Shown: positions 1 through 6,053 of the stretch, piece after piece
Layout: the number at the start of each line of letters is the position of its first letter
How positions within the stretch are numbered: position 1 is the first letter of the stretch
Source of the DNA: Chlamydiota bacterium
GTDB taxonomy: Bacteria; Chlamydiota; Chlamydiia; Chlamydiales; SM23-39
DNA: 9,545 nucleotides
Reading direction: 5' to 3'
NCBI GenBank assembly: GCA_021772165.1
Contig: JAJFMM010000216.1
Span: forward strand, 1 to 9,545
Notes under the pieces: model-generated
What the model was told of the DNA's origin: nothing
The model's input: only the letters and a program-made list of their open reading frames with translations
Databases searched by the model: none
Made by a program: the position numbers and the translations under genes

Positions 1-599
1 ACGAGGCCTAAGTTCGGTCGTAGTGTGGTAAATGGATAGGGGGCGATCTTTACCGGCACTTTGGCCAGGGTGGTGATCAGTGTCGATTTGCCTGCGTTGG
101 GCATGCCCACAAAGCCGATATCTGCGATCAGCTTGAGCTCAAGCTCAATCTCAACTGATTCCCCAGGTGTGCCGGGGGTGCAGATGTTCGGGGCTTGGTT
201 CGTCGGCGATTTGAAGCAGGTGTTGCCCCTGCCTCCAATACCGCCTTTACAGATTTTCCATTGCTGGCCTTTCTCTGTGAAGTCGAACAGTATTTCTTTG
301 GTTTTGGCATCCTTGATGAGTGTGCCAAGAGGAACTTTTAACGTTAAATCTTCGCCACCTTTGCCAGAGCGGTTATTCGCTCCGCCGGGGGCGCCGTTTT
401 TCGCTTTGATAATCCGTTTGTTGCGGTAGTCTTCCAGCGAAAGGATGTCAGGTGTCGCTTCCAAGACGATGGAGCCGCCATTGCCACCATTGCCGCCAGC
501 AGGTCCGCCTTTGGGGATGAACTTTTCGCGTCGCCACGAAATGATGCCATTCCCGCCTTTGCCAGCGTGAAGACTTAAGATAACGCGATCTGTAAACAT
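1..599 (-). CDS. obg: GTPase Obg/CgtA, N-terminal 199 residues (runs off the window edge)
   Basis: This is an essential ribosome-associated GTPase that binds the large subunit during late assembly. The visible part has the glycine-rich Obg fold, beginning MFTDRVILSLHAGKGGNG and containing KGGPAGGNGGNGGSI (about residues 31-45), GAPGGANNRSGKGG and KGGIGGRGNTCFKSPTNQ. The start of the G domain follows, with the G1/P-loop GMPNAGKST near residue 165 and the G2/switch I PFTTLRPNLG near residue 190. The Switch II, G4 and G5 motifs lie outside the window. The ATG at 597-599 is preceded by a GAGAGGG Shine-Dalgarno about 7 bases upstream. It is the third gene after rplU and rpmA, the usual bacterial order, with a 93-base spacer after rpmA. 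I read the frame through without an interruption. The family assignment is secure. Confidence 0.97.
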   Translation of the reverse strand, partial: MFTDRVILSLHAGKGGNGIISWRREKFIPKGGPAGGNGGNGGSIVLEATPDILSLEDYRNKRIIKAKNGAPGGANNRSGKGGEDLTLKVPLGTLIKDAKTKEILFDFTEKGQQWKICKGGIGGRGNTCFKSPTNQAPNICTPGTPGESVEIELELKLIADIGFVGMPNAGKSTLITTLAKVPVKIAPYPFTTLRPNLGL

Positions 600-651
600 A
601 GAAAACCCTCTCATTCCTCGTCCAGTGACGTCGATTGGGAAGGCCTATTTT

Positions 652-682
652 GGACGAAAGTCCCCAGCGGAGTGCCGGGGAC
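652..682 (-). other. Overlapping hairpins in the rpmA-obg spacer
   Basis: About 10 bases after the rpmA stop the transcript can form a 6-bp stem (GTCCCC at 677-682 read on the minus strand, pairing with GGGGAC at 660-665) with an 11-base loop. The 3' arm overlaps a second, smaller hairpin, GGAC-TTTC-GTCC (652-663), so the two folds exclude each other. No U-run follows, so it is not a convincing terminator. It may be a processing, attenuation or chance structure. Confidence 0.3.
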
Positions 683-692
683 ATAGTTGTTT

Positions 693-941
693 TTACTTTG
701 GAATCACTGAAACGTAGGTCTTGTCAGCTTTTCTAAAAGAGACAAGGCCATCTTTTAATGCGAATAGCGTGAAATCCTTTCCGATCCCTACATTCTTAGC
801 TGCATGCCACTTCGTTCCGCACTGTCTAATGAGAATGCTTCCCGTTGTAACAAATTCGCCCATCGTAGCTTTGACGCCACGGCGTTGAGAATTGGAATCA
901 CGTCCGTTACGGGTTGAACCCTGACCCTTCTTATGTGCCAT
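693..941 (-). CDS. rpmA: 50S ribosomal protein L27
   Basis: The gene encodes large-subunit protein L27 (82 residues, normal length), whose N-terminal tail reaches toward the peptidyl transferase centre. The sequence starts MAHKKGQGSTRNGRD, the hallmark of the family. It continues with TTGSILIRQCGTKWHAAKNV (about residues 32-51) and the core GIGKDFTLFALKDGLVSF. It has the short form that begins directly with MAHKKG, without the cleavable N-terminal extension known from Firmicutes. The ATG lies 2 bases after the rplU TAA (TAACTATG), so translation is probably coupled. An AGCAGG purine stretch in the end of rplU can serve as the ribosome binding site. It is transcribed with rplU, and probably with obg. 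Confidence 0.98.
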   Translation of the reverse strand: MAHKKGQGSTRNGRDSNSQRRGVKATMGEFVTTGSILIRQCGTKWHAAKNVGIGKDFTLFALKDGLVSFRKADKTYVSVIPK

Positions 942-943
942 AG

Positions 944-1252
944 TTAGCCTGCTGCGATTTTAGTGATTTTGATGCGTGAATAACGTTGGCGATGGCCAAC
1001 TGTGCGCCGGTAGTTCTTGCGCCTTTTATATTTATAAGCAATGACCTTCGGTCCTTTAACTTCACCGACCAATTCGGCTTGAACGGTACACTCTGGCAGG
1101 TGGGGTAGCCCAACCTTTGGAGCGTTTCCGTCATGAAGAAATAGAACTTTGTCGAATGCCACATTCTGATCTGAACCCAGCAGCTCGACGTCGATGATAT
1201 CGCCTTCTTGAACACGGTATTGTTTACCGCCGGTTTCGATGACTGCGTACAT
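944..1252 (-). CDS. rplU: 50S ribosomal protein L21
   Basis: The gene encodes large-subunit protein L21, an early-assembly 23S rRNA binder, 102 residues long and of normal size. The N-terminus MYAVIETGGKQYRVQEGD is diagnostic. The C-terminal basic block YKYKRRKNYRRTVGHRQRYS (about residues 74-93) carries the family signature, and the end KITKIAAG is typical. The frame stays open upstream to a TTG at 1315. I chose the ATG at 1250-1252 because homologues start with M(Y/F)AV and a perfect GGAGG lies 4 bases upstream, while the longer version would add 21 atypical residues and overlap the permease gene. It is the first gene of the rplU-rpmA-obg unit and has its own strong promoter in the 59-base gap. 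Confidence 0.98.
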   Translation of the reverse strand: MYAVIETGGKQYRVQEGDIIDVELLGSDQNVAFDKVLFLHDGNAPKVGLPHLPECTVQAELVGEVKGPKVIAYKYKRRKNYRRTVGHRQRYSRIKITKIAAG

Positions 1253-1256
1253 GGTA

Positions 1257-1261
1257 CCTCC
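1257..1261 (-). promoter_or_regulatory. Ribosome binding site that fixes the rplU start
   Basis: The sequence GGAGG on the minus strand is separated from the ATG at 1252 by TACC. It is the strongest Shine-Dalgarno in the window and decides for the short L21 start over the upstream TTG. Confidence 0.8.
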
Positions 1262-1286
1262 GAAAAAACGAGTAATAAGCGACAGG

Positions 1287-1315
1287 ATTTTACGTGAGTA
1301 TAGACCTATTGTCAA
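1287..1315 (-). promoter_or_regulatory. Sigma-70-type promoter of rplU-rpmA-obg
   Basis: On the minus strand a TTGACA (1310-1315, perfect -35 consensus) is followed by a 17-base spacer and TAAAAT (1287-1292, five of six matches to the -10 consensus). The predicted transcript would start near 1280, giving a leader of roughly 28 bases that contains the GGAGG site. The -35 box includes the TGA stop codon of the upstream permease gene. It implies that the ribosomal genes need not depend on transcription from the transporter operon. It is inferred from sequence only. Confidence 0.65.
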
Positions 1316-2163
1316 TCGCTAAGACGTATTGTCTGCAAATGAGCTCGCGAAGTAAAAATTTTCTTTTTCAAAAACAGGGCCGCAAGATAGACGGCAGCCG
1401 CACATAGTGAGATAGTTGCGCCAGGGGGCCAGTCGAGGAAATAGGAGGCGGCAATACCCGTTGAGGCGACAAAGGCACTGAAGCAAACGGCTCCGGCCAT
1501 GAGGGTCTTTAGGCGGCTAGTGAAGAGGTTGGCGGTCGTCGCGGGGAGGGTCAAGATCGCGATCGTGAGGATCGTTCCGATGATCTGGATGAGCAGAACT
1601 ACGGTCAAAGCGATCAGGGTAAGGAGGAGGAAATAGACTCTTCGCAAAGGAATTTTTTGTAGCTGCGCTTGCTCTTCATCGAAGCAGACGGAGAGAAAGG
1701 GGCGGTAAAAACAGGCAACAGCTGTGAGGATGGCTGCGCTGAGCAGGGAGAGCCAGAGTAGATCCTGTGGCGTGATCCAGAGAATGTTTCCAAGCAGGAA
1801 ATTCGAGAGCTCTCCGGCCGATCCGGGTGTGAGTGAGAGGAAGATGATGCCGATGGACATACCTGTCGACCAGATGGCGGCTAGAACGGCGTCGACGCGC
1901 TGGCGGTAGTGAAAATGGAGCCATCCGATTGTCCATGCGGAGAGGATCGAGGCAATAACGGCGCCTAGCATAGGTTCGCACCAGGCGATGCCTTTGGATT
2001 TCTGTAGCCAGAGGAAGAGCCCCATGCCGCCGAGGACGGAGTGGGTTATGGTGCCACATAGGTTAGAGAGTCGTTTGACGACTACGTAGCTGCCGACGAC
2101 GCCGCCCGAGAGCGATGCGAGTAGGGCTGCGGCTAGAGACAGGAGTACAAATGAGGGGATCAT
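1312..2163 (-). CDS. Metal ABC transporter permease (ZnuB/TroC-like, ABC-3 family)
   Basis: This is the integral membrane subunit of a zinc or manganese uptake transporter, forming the channel through the inner membrane. It has 283 residues, the usual size, and several hydrophobic segments throughout. The first segment and conserved GSYVVVKRLSNLCGTITHSV block (about residues 24-43) match the ABC-3 pattern of a glycine-rich first helix followed by R(L)S...(S/T)H(S/A)VLGG. The C-terminal LTLPATTANLFTSRL and the final YFLDWPPGATISLC blocks are also characteristic of the family. The ATG overlaps the TGA of the ATPase gene by 4 bases (ATGA), so translation is coupled. There is no fused DtxR-like domain of the type found in chlamydial YtgC-YtgR, which argues that this is the other, Znu-like system. 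The metal cannot be read from the permease. Confidence 0.93.
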   Translation of the reverse strand: MIPSFVLLSLAAALLASLSGGVVGSYVVVKRLSNLCGTITHSVLGGMGLFLWLQKSKGIAWCEPMLGAVIASILSAWTIGWLHFHYRQRVDAVLAAIWSTGMSIGIIFLSLTPGSAGELSNFLLGNILWITPQDLLWLSLLSAAILTAVACFYRPFLSVCFDEEQAQLQKIPLRRVYFLLLTLIALTVVLLIQIIGTILTIAILTLPATTANLFTSRLKTLMAGAVCFSAFVASTGIAASYFLDWPPGATISLCAAAVYLAALFLKKKIFTSRAHLQTIRLSD

Positions 2164-2897
2164 ACTTGAGCTCCTGTGAGTTCTCTCGTTTCGAGGGGAG
2201 CGTGGTAGAGGCCGAGAGCATAGTGTCCGCAGACCTCAGAGGGATCGAGTGATGTGATGTTGCCTTGGATGCAGAGAAGGCGATCAGCTTTCTGCACGAG
2301 GGTTCTTAGATCATGTGTTACGAGCAGGATCGTTTTGTTGCCCTTCAGTTCGCCCAGAGTTTCCAGGAAAATGGCGAGTGATTTGGCGTCGATGTTGGAG
2401 GTGGGCTCGTCGAGTAAAATGAGCTCGGGATCTGAAATGAGTGCGCGGGCAAGGAGAGCTCTTTGAGCCAATCCGCCGGAGAGTTTACCATAGGCTTTGT
2501 CGCGATGCTCTGTGAGGCCGAGTCGGTCCATCCAGAATTCACAAGCTTTCCAATCTTCTTGGGAGTGGCCTTTGAAAAAGAGTCTTTTCGGGCGGCGTCC
2601 CATGACGATTAAATCTTCGAGTGTGATCGGAAAGTCGGGATCTGTGCGATGAATCTGAGGTACGTAGCCAATGCGATGGCGGTTCTTATCCGGAGTGCCG
2701 CCGAAGATACTGATTTTTCCTCTTTCCGGAGGGAGAAATCCCATCAGGAGCTTGAGTAGCGTGGTTTTTCCGCCTCCGTTGGGGCCGAAGATGCCGATGA
2801 ATTCGCCAGGGTTAGCTGAAAAATTTGCATGTTCCAAGATCGGTACGGCGCCGTGGAAAAAACTGAGCTGGTCCAATTCGATAGCGGGCTGATTCAT
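2160..2897 (-). CDS. Metal ABC transporter ATP-binding protein (ZnuC/TroB-like)
   Basis: This is the cytoplasmic ATPase that powers the metal transporter, 245 residues long. All nucleotide-binding motifs are intact: Walker A GPNGGGKT (residues 38-45), Q-loop YVPQ (Q81), signature LSGGLAQR (139-146), Walker B LILLDEP with catalytic Glu164, D-loop SNID (167-170) and H-loop His195 in VTHD. The stretch RTDPDFPITLEDLIVMGRRP (84-103) resembles the region that, in ZnuC/MntB relatives, follows the Q-loop and faces the permease. Its start overlaps the stop of the binding-protein gene (ATGA, 2894-2897) and its stop overlaps the permease start in the same way. The three genes therefore form a tight operon. 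Confidence 0.95.
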   Translation of the reverse strand: MNQPAIELDQLSFFHGAVPILEHANFSANPGEFIGIFGPNGGGKTTLLKLLMGFLPPERGKISIFGGTPDKNRHRIGYVPQIHRTDPDFPITLEDLIVMGRRPKRLFFKGHSQEDWKACEFWMDRLGLTEHRDKAYGKLSGGLAQRALLARALISDPELILLDEPTSNIDAKSLAIFLETLGELKGNKTILLVTHDLRTLVQKADRLLCIQGNITSLDPSEVCGHYALGLYHAPLETRELTGAQV

Positions 2898-3748
2898 GGG
2901 GCGATCATCTCCGTGAGTTCATGCATCATGGTGAAGTAGTCGCTGGAGTAGGGGTCGATCGAGTGATGGGGGATGGAGAGCTCACGTGCGATGAGCTGAA
3001 CACCTTTGTTATTGTGCTGCGGCATTGAGAGCGAGAGGAGCGGAGGGGTCGTTTTTACAGTGCTGAGCAGCTGCTCTAAGTGCTTTGGTCTCGGATCTTT
3101 TCCTTCGTGCTCGACGGAGAGCTGCCGGAGGTTGTAATCGTGGCAATAGTAGCCGAAGGCTGGGTGGGAGACGAGGAGCGTGCGGTTTTGCAGAGGCTGG
3201 AGAGCAAGCTCGATCTCATGGTCGAGGGCGTCGAGCTGGGCGTGTAGTTCCTGGAGATTTTTTGAAAAAAGCGCCTCTTTTTCAGGGAACGCTTCTCTGA
3301 GGGTTTCTGCGATCATCGTGGCTTGGCGCTTGGCCAGCTTGGGGCTCATCCAGATATGGCGATCTTGATTGGTGTGAGAGCAGTGCTCGCAGGAGTGCTC
3401 TTCTTGAAATTCCAAGAGATCAATGCCGCTCTGCAGATCGACAATCTGCCCTTCTTTGGGGAAGAGAGGGAGTAGTGCTTGTTCAAACGGCTCTCCGATT
3501 CGAAACCAGATGCTGGCCTCTTTCAGGGATTCTCTCTGGCGAGGTGTCGGCTCGAAGATGTGAGCATTCGAAGATTGTGGGACGATCGACTCGACTAGAA
3601 TCGCATCTCCTCCTAGCTTCTCAGTAAAATATTGATAGGGCGCAATACTGACAAGAACGAGCGGCTTTTCGGGACGGGAAGTCTTTGCTTTTCCACAGGC
3701 CGCAAGCGCTACAAGAAATATGAAAAAAATACTACGCAAAATTGTCAT
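2894..3748 (-). CDS. Zinc/manganese-binding lipoprotein of the ABC transporter (ZnuA/TroA-like, cluster A-I)
   Basis: This is the solute-binding protein that captures a divalent metal outside the inner membrane and delivers it to the permease. It has 284 residues. It begins with a lipoprotein signal (MTILRSIFFIFLVALAAC), with lipobox LAAC and Cys18 as the predicted lipid anchor. The four expected metal ligands can be placed by family pattern: His63 in NAHIFEP, His131 in RHIWMSP, His195 in SHPAFGYY and Asp265 in IDPYSSDYF. A short insert HSCEHCSH (118-125) just before the second ligand adds three His and two Cys, in the place where ZnuA proteins carry a His-rich loop, so zinc is favoured over manganese. 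It is first in the operon. No strong Shine-Dalgarno precedes the ATG, only GGTAATTTC. A 154-base gap with a palindrome lies upstream. Confidence 0.93.
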   Translation of the reverse strand: MTILRSIFFIFLVALAACGKAKTSRPEKPLVLVSIAPYQYFTEKLGGDAILVESIVPQSSNAHIFEPTPRQRESLKEASIWFRIGEPFEQALLPLFPKEGQIVDLQSGIDLLEFQEEHSCEHCSHTNQDRHIWMSPKLAKRQATMIAETLREAFPEKEALFSKNLQELHAQLDALDHEIELALQPLQNRTLLVSHPAFGYYCHDYNLRQLSVEHEGKDPRPKHLEQLLSTVKTTPPLLSLSMPQHNNKGVQLIARELSIPHHSIDPYSSDYFTMMHELTEMIAP

Positions 3749-3828
3749 GAAATTACCGGGGAAATCATCCCATTTCAGTGACTATTTAGCAAGAGAGAGT
3801 CTGGAAAATGCCTGTTTTTAAGAGAAAT

Positions 3829-3858
3829 GGGGCCAACATCAAATTTGACATTGACCCC
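3829..3858 (-). repeat. 30-bp near-palindrome upstream of the metal-transporter operon
   Basis: Two 15-base arms (3829-3843 and 3844-3858) meet at a central AAATTT and match at 12 of 15 positions as an inverted repeat. In minus-strand RNA the three mismatches become G-U wobble pairs, whereas in plus-strand RNA they would be C-A mismatches, so an RNA hairpin is favoured in the direction of transcription. It lies 80-110 bases upstream of the binding-protein ATG. It could be an operator for a dimeric metal regulator (Zur, MntR or DtxR type), a leader hairpin, or a second terminator of the upstream gene, since a loose U-rich stretch (ATTTCTCTT) follows. Confidence 0.5.
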
Positions 3859-3876
3859 GAGGTAATATTTGGTTTT

Positions 3877-3897
3877 AAAAGGCGTTTAATCGCCCTT
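3877..3897 (-). terminator. Probable intrinsic terminator after the first GH18 gene
   Basis: Starting 5 bases after the stop codon, the minus strand reads AAGGGCG-ATTAAA-CGCCTTT. This gives a 7-bp stem with one G-U pair, a six-base loop and a final run of four T. The stem is modest. Position and orientation fit termination ahead of the metal-transporter operon. Confidence 0.55.
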
Positions 3898-3902
3898 CAG
3901 CA

Positions 3903-5956
3903 TCAAGCTTTATTGTGTGGATGAACACGATTGTATTCTTTCCAGTAGATGTCATGGACATTCTGGGTATAATCGCCCTCATTGTAGCCCCCGCATTGAT
4001 CCCAAAGTGCTGTACCATAGCCATGATCAGCTGCAAACTTTAGTAACTTCTCGCGATCGGCATCAGTCATAGAGGCGTCCGTTGGATCTGTCCCAAGGCT
4101 GACTTGAGAGGGGGACATTCCATATTGCTTTGCGAATTGTTCCCACTGGGTCATAAAGCCCTCATCCTTCTGCTCTGTCTCAGCGCTGGATGCGAATCTA
4201 TAATCATACGACATGATATAGAGACGATCTACAGGAGTAGAACCATCGGGGTTTTTCGCCGCGTCTAAAATGTCTTTAAGATCAGAGGCCCAACCAGCAT
4301 CTGCATCGGTGCAAACAGTGGCTTTAAGGCTCGGATCAGCAGTTTTAAATGCATTGATTAGATGACCCACCTGTTGTCTTTGAGCTTGGCTCTTTTGTTC
4401 TTCATAATCGAAATCGACTCCATCGAGGCCTATGCTTTTGCAATAGTCAGCGAGATCTTTTCCCATTTGCTGAACATTGCCGTCTGTCATTTGGTCCCAT
4501 GTATTGTTGTAAATCCCTTGGCCACCTGCGCCGCCAAGTGAGATTTTCACAGTGATGCCCTTCGCATGAGCCGCTGCAATGTAGGCTTTCAATTGAGCAT
4601 CGGTCATTTGTCCAACGCCATCAATGACCCATTTGCCATTGACCTTGTCCAGCTTTCCTTCAAAAAGATTGATCGTATTGACGCCGGGAGGAAGCTTGTT
4701 CAAATCTGGCATAGGACCCCAAGACTTAACCCATACAGAATTTTCAATCTTTCCACCTGAAGGAGTAGGTTGTAAATCGGCTTGAACTTTTGCGATAGCC
4801 GCAGTCATCGCATCAGTCTGAGCTTTTGAAGGCATGTCTTTTGTAAATTGTGATTGCGTATTGAGCGCGCTGATTTTTGCTAGTAGTGCATCGGCAGCAG
4901 CTTTTGTCGTAATGGTAGAGAATTGAGCTAGATCAGTCGTCGCAGTAGTCAAGTTGCCCTGCAGCGCCGTCAAGTCAGCACTTGCTGTGACTTTAGCTGC
5001 TTGAAGCTTAGCAAGCATTGCTTTTGCTGCTGCTAAATCTGTCTTCGCAGGATCTTTTTGAGAACCTGGATTTCCTTCCAAAGCCGTAATTTGTTTTTGC
5101 CAAGCTGCAATTTGACCTGTAAGCGCATCTAGTGCTTTCTGGTCTTGTGCAGTCGCTGCCTTCATCGCATCGATGACTGCTTGAGCATCTTTTTGGTCTT
5201 TCTGGATGCCTGCACTTGGATCGAGATCGTCTTGAACTTTAGTGATGGTAGCACTCATTGCTGTGATATCAGCTGCGCTCGGCGTCTTGCTTGTGAAGTC
5301 TTGCTGAGCTGCTTCTGCTTGCGAATCAACTCCTTTTACATCTGAGAGAAGAGCATCGGCTTTTTTCGCATTGTCAGCCGTTGGATTTTTAAGCAAAGCG
5401 TCAAATTGCGAGATGTCCGCAGCTTCTTTTGTTTGAAGTCCTGTGAGCGATGAGATGTCTGCCTTTAAAGCAGAAGCCTGATTTTCCAAGGCCGTTAATT
5501 TTGCTTTGGCTGCTGCTAAGTCTGTTTTGGCGGGATCTTTTTGGGAATCAGGGTTATTCTCTAGGTCGGAGATTGTTTTTCCCCAATCCTTGATTTGACC
5601 ATTTAAGCTGTCGAGCGCCGACTGGTCTTTCTCAACCAATCCATCAAGAGTTTCTTTGAGTTTTTCGGCGGCTGTTTGATCATTTTGGATTTGGGTTTTA
5701 GGATCGGAAGGCTGGTTCCACTTGAGTGCATCATAATTCCAGTATGCGTTGCTTGCTGCCTGCGCCTTTTCCTGAAGCTCACATTGCCTTTGGCTGTCCA
5801 TGCGTCCCAATTTCCATCTGCGGGAGTACTGCTCCACCAGGCGCTGGCGACTTGAGCGGCTGTATCCGACTCTTTTTTTAGTTGACTGTCCGTTTGCGGA
5901 TTCCAAGATTGGTCGTCTAGTAGTGGGCTTGAACTTTGGTTAAATTGAATAGACAT
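3903..5956 (-). CDS. GH18 (chitinase-like) protein with two N-terminal helical modules; reading frame shifted once near 5767-5790
   Basis: The probable product is a glycosidase acting on beta-1,4 N-acetylglucosamine links. The main frame runs from 5906 to 3903 (numbering below counts from 5906). The Trp-rich N-terminus MSIQFNQSSSPLLDDQSWNP starts at ATG 5956 in another frame, so about 63 residues and the rest are joined only if one base is restored near 5767-5770. Two tandem helical modules follow (about residues 72-230 and 231-380), both containing QKDPAKTDLAAAKA. The GH18 domain runs from about 387 to the end: first strand NSVWVKSWG, SLGG (456-459), catalytic DGVDFDYE (495-502, acid Glu502), MSYD (565-568) and C-terminal Trp635 in TALWDQ. 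No signal peptide is seen. The residues needed for catalysis are present. Whether the gene is active, decayed or affected by a sequence error is open. Confidence 0.8.
4767..5693 (-). repeat. Two tandem copies of the helical module in the first GH18 protein
   Basis: The copies span about 5217-5693 and 4767-5216. QKDPAKTDLAAAKA recurs with a period of 161 residues, and each copy closes with a similar line (ITKVQDDLDP and IAKVQADLQP). Composition (Ala, Lys, Asp, Leu, Gln, with few aromatics) and heptad-like spacing suggest alpha-helical hairpins or coiled coil. I know no named family for it. The copies are well diverged at the DNA level, so this duplication is older than the 425-bp one. Confidence 0.75.
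4775..5199 (-). repeat. DNA duplication, copy 1 (about 90 percent identical to 9121-9545)
   Basis: An ungapped alignment at a constant offset of 4346 bases gives 44 mismatches in 425 positions by hand count. The part 5121-5199 is identical over 79 bases. Copy 1 encodes most of the second helical module of the first GH18 protein. The other copy encodes the module in front of the third GH18 domain, in the same orientation and frame. Confidence 0.9.
5767..5770 (-). other. Candidate frameshift position (run of four A on the coding strand)
   Basis: Upstream of here the frame from ATG 5956 gives a protein-like, Trp-rich sequence ending WDAWTAKGN. Downstream the frame of the main gene gives KAQAASNAYWNYDALKWN. 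Both out-of-frame continuations turn into Arg/Lys/Ser-rich nonsense. One additional A in the AAAA tract would join them as NVSFRKKAQAASNAYW. The exact site is not fixed: anywhere in roughly 5767-5790 would work. I see no canonical X XXY YYZ slippery heptamer. Confidence 0.6.
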
Positions 5957-6011
5957 GAAATTACCTTTTTTTATGTTTAATATTTTGTTAATAATAAATA
6001 GCTATTAGTAA

Positions 6012-6041
6012 AGCGCAGAGGGAGCATTTTACTCCCCGCGC
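6012..6041 (-). terminator. Probable terminator hairpin after the second GH18 gene
   Basis: The minus strand has AGCGC and GCGCT as outer arms with an inner GGGAG/CTCCC stem around a TAAAATG-like loop, starting 12 bases after the stop codon. Only three T follow, so termination may be weak. The rest of the gap up to 5956 is very AT-rich (TTATTATTAACAAAATATTA on the minus strand) and probably holds the promoter of the first GH18 gene. No pair of boxes stands out. Confidence 0.5.
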
Positions 6042-6053
6042 TAACGTGTATTT

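Noticed and set aside
61..429. Plus-strand open frame of 122 codons
   Set aside because: It lies antisense to obg, whose minus-strand frame is fully conserved in sequence. The Pro-rich translation is the mirror of the Gly-rich Obg fold.
1253..1315. Longer L21 with a TTG start at 1315
   Set aside because: It would add 21 residues not found in L21 proteins and overlap the permease gene, while a perfect GGAGG serves the ATG at 1252.
1312..3748. Iron/manganese YtgABCD system of Chlamydia
   Set aside because: That system has fused permease-regulator (YtgC-YtgR) and a second permease gene. Here there is one unfused permease, and the gene neighbourhood fits the Znu-like system next to L21-L27-Obg better.
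4775..5199. Insertion sequence as the cause of the 425-bp duplication
   Set aside because: There are no terminal inverted repeats, target duplications or transposase. Both copies are in-frame parts of coding sequence.
5603..5766. C-terminal continuation of the frame that starts at 5956, as a separate 117-residue gene
   Set aside because: After about 5770 this frame gives Arg/Lys-rich nonsense, whereas the overlapping main frame gives the conserved helical module. Only its first ~63 residues are believable.
5765..5800. Programmed -1 ribosomal frameshifting in the first GH18 gene
   Set aside because: The region lacks a canonical X XXY YYZ heptamer in the right register, and I see no clear stimulatory stem. 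A lost base in the A-tract is simpler, though recoding is not excluded.
5957..6011. Specific promoter boxes for the first GH18 gene
   Set aside because: The stretch is so AT-rich that several weak -10-like hexamers fit, but none has a convincing -35 at 16-18 bases, so no single site is called.
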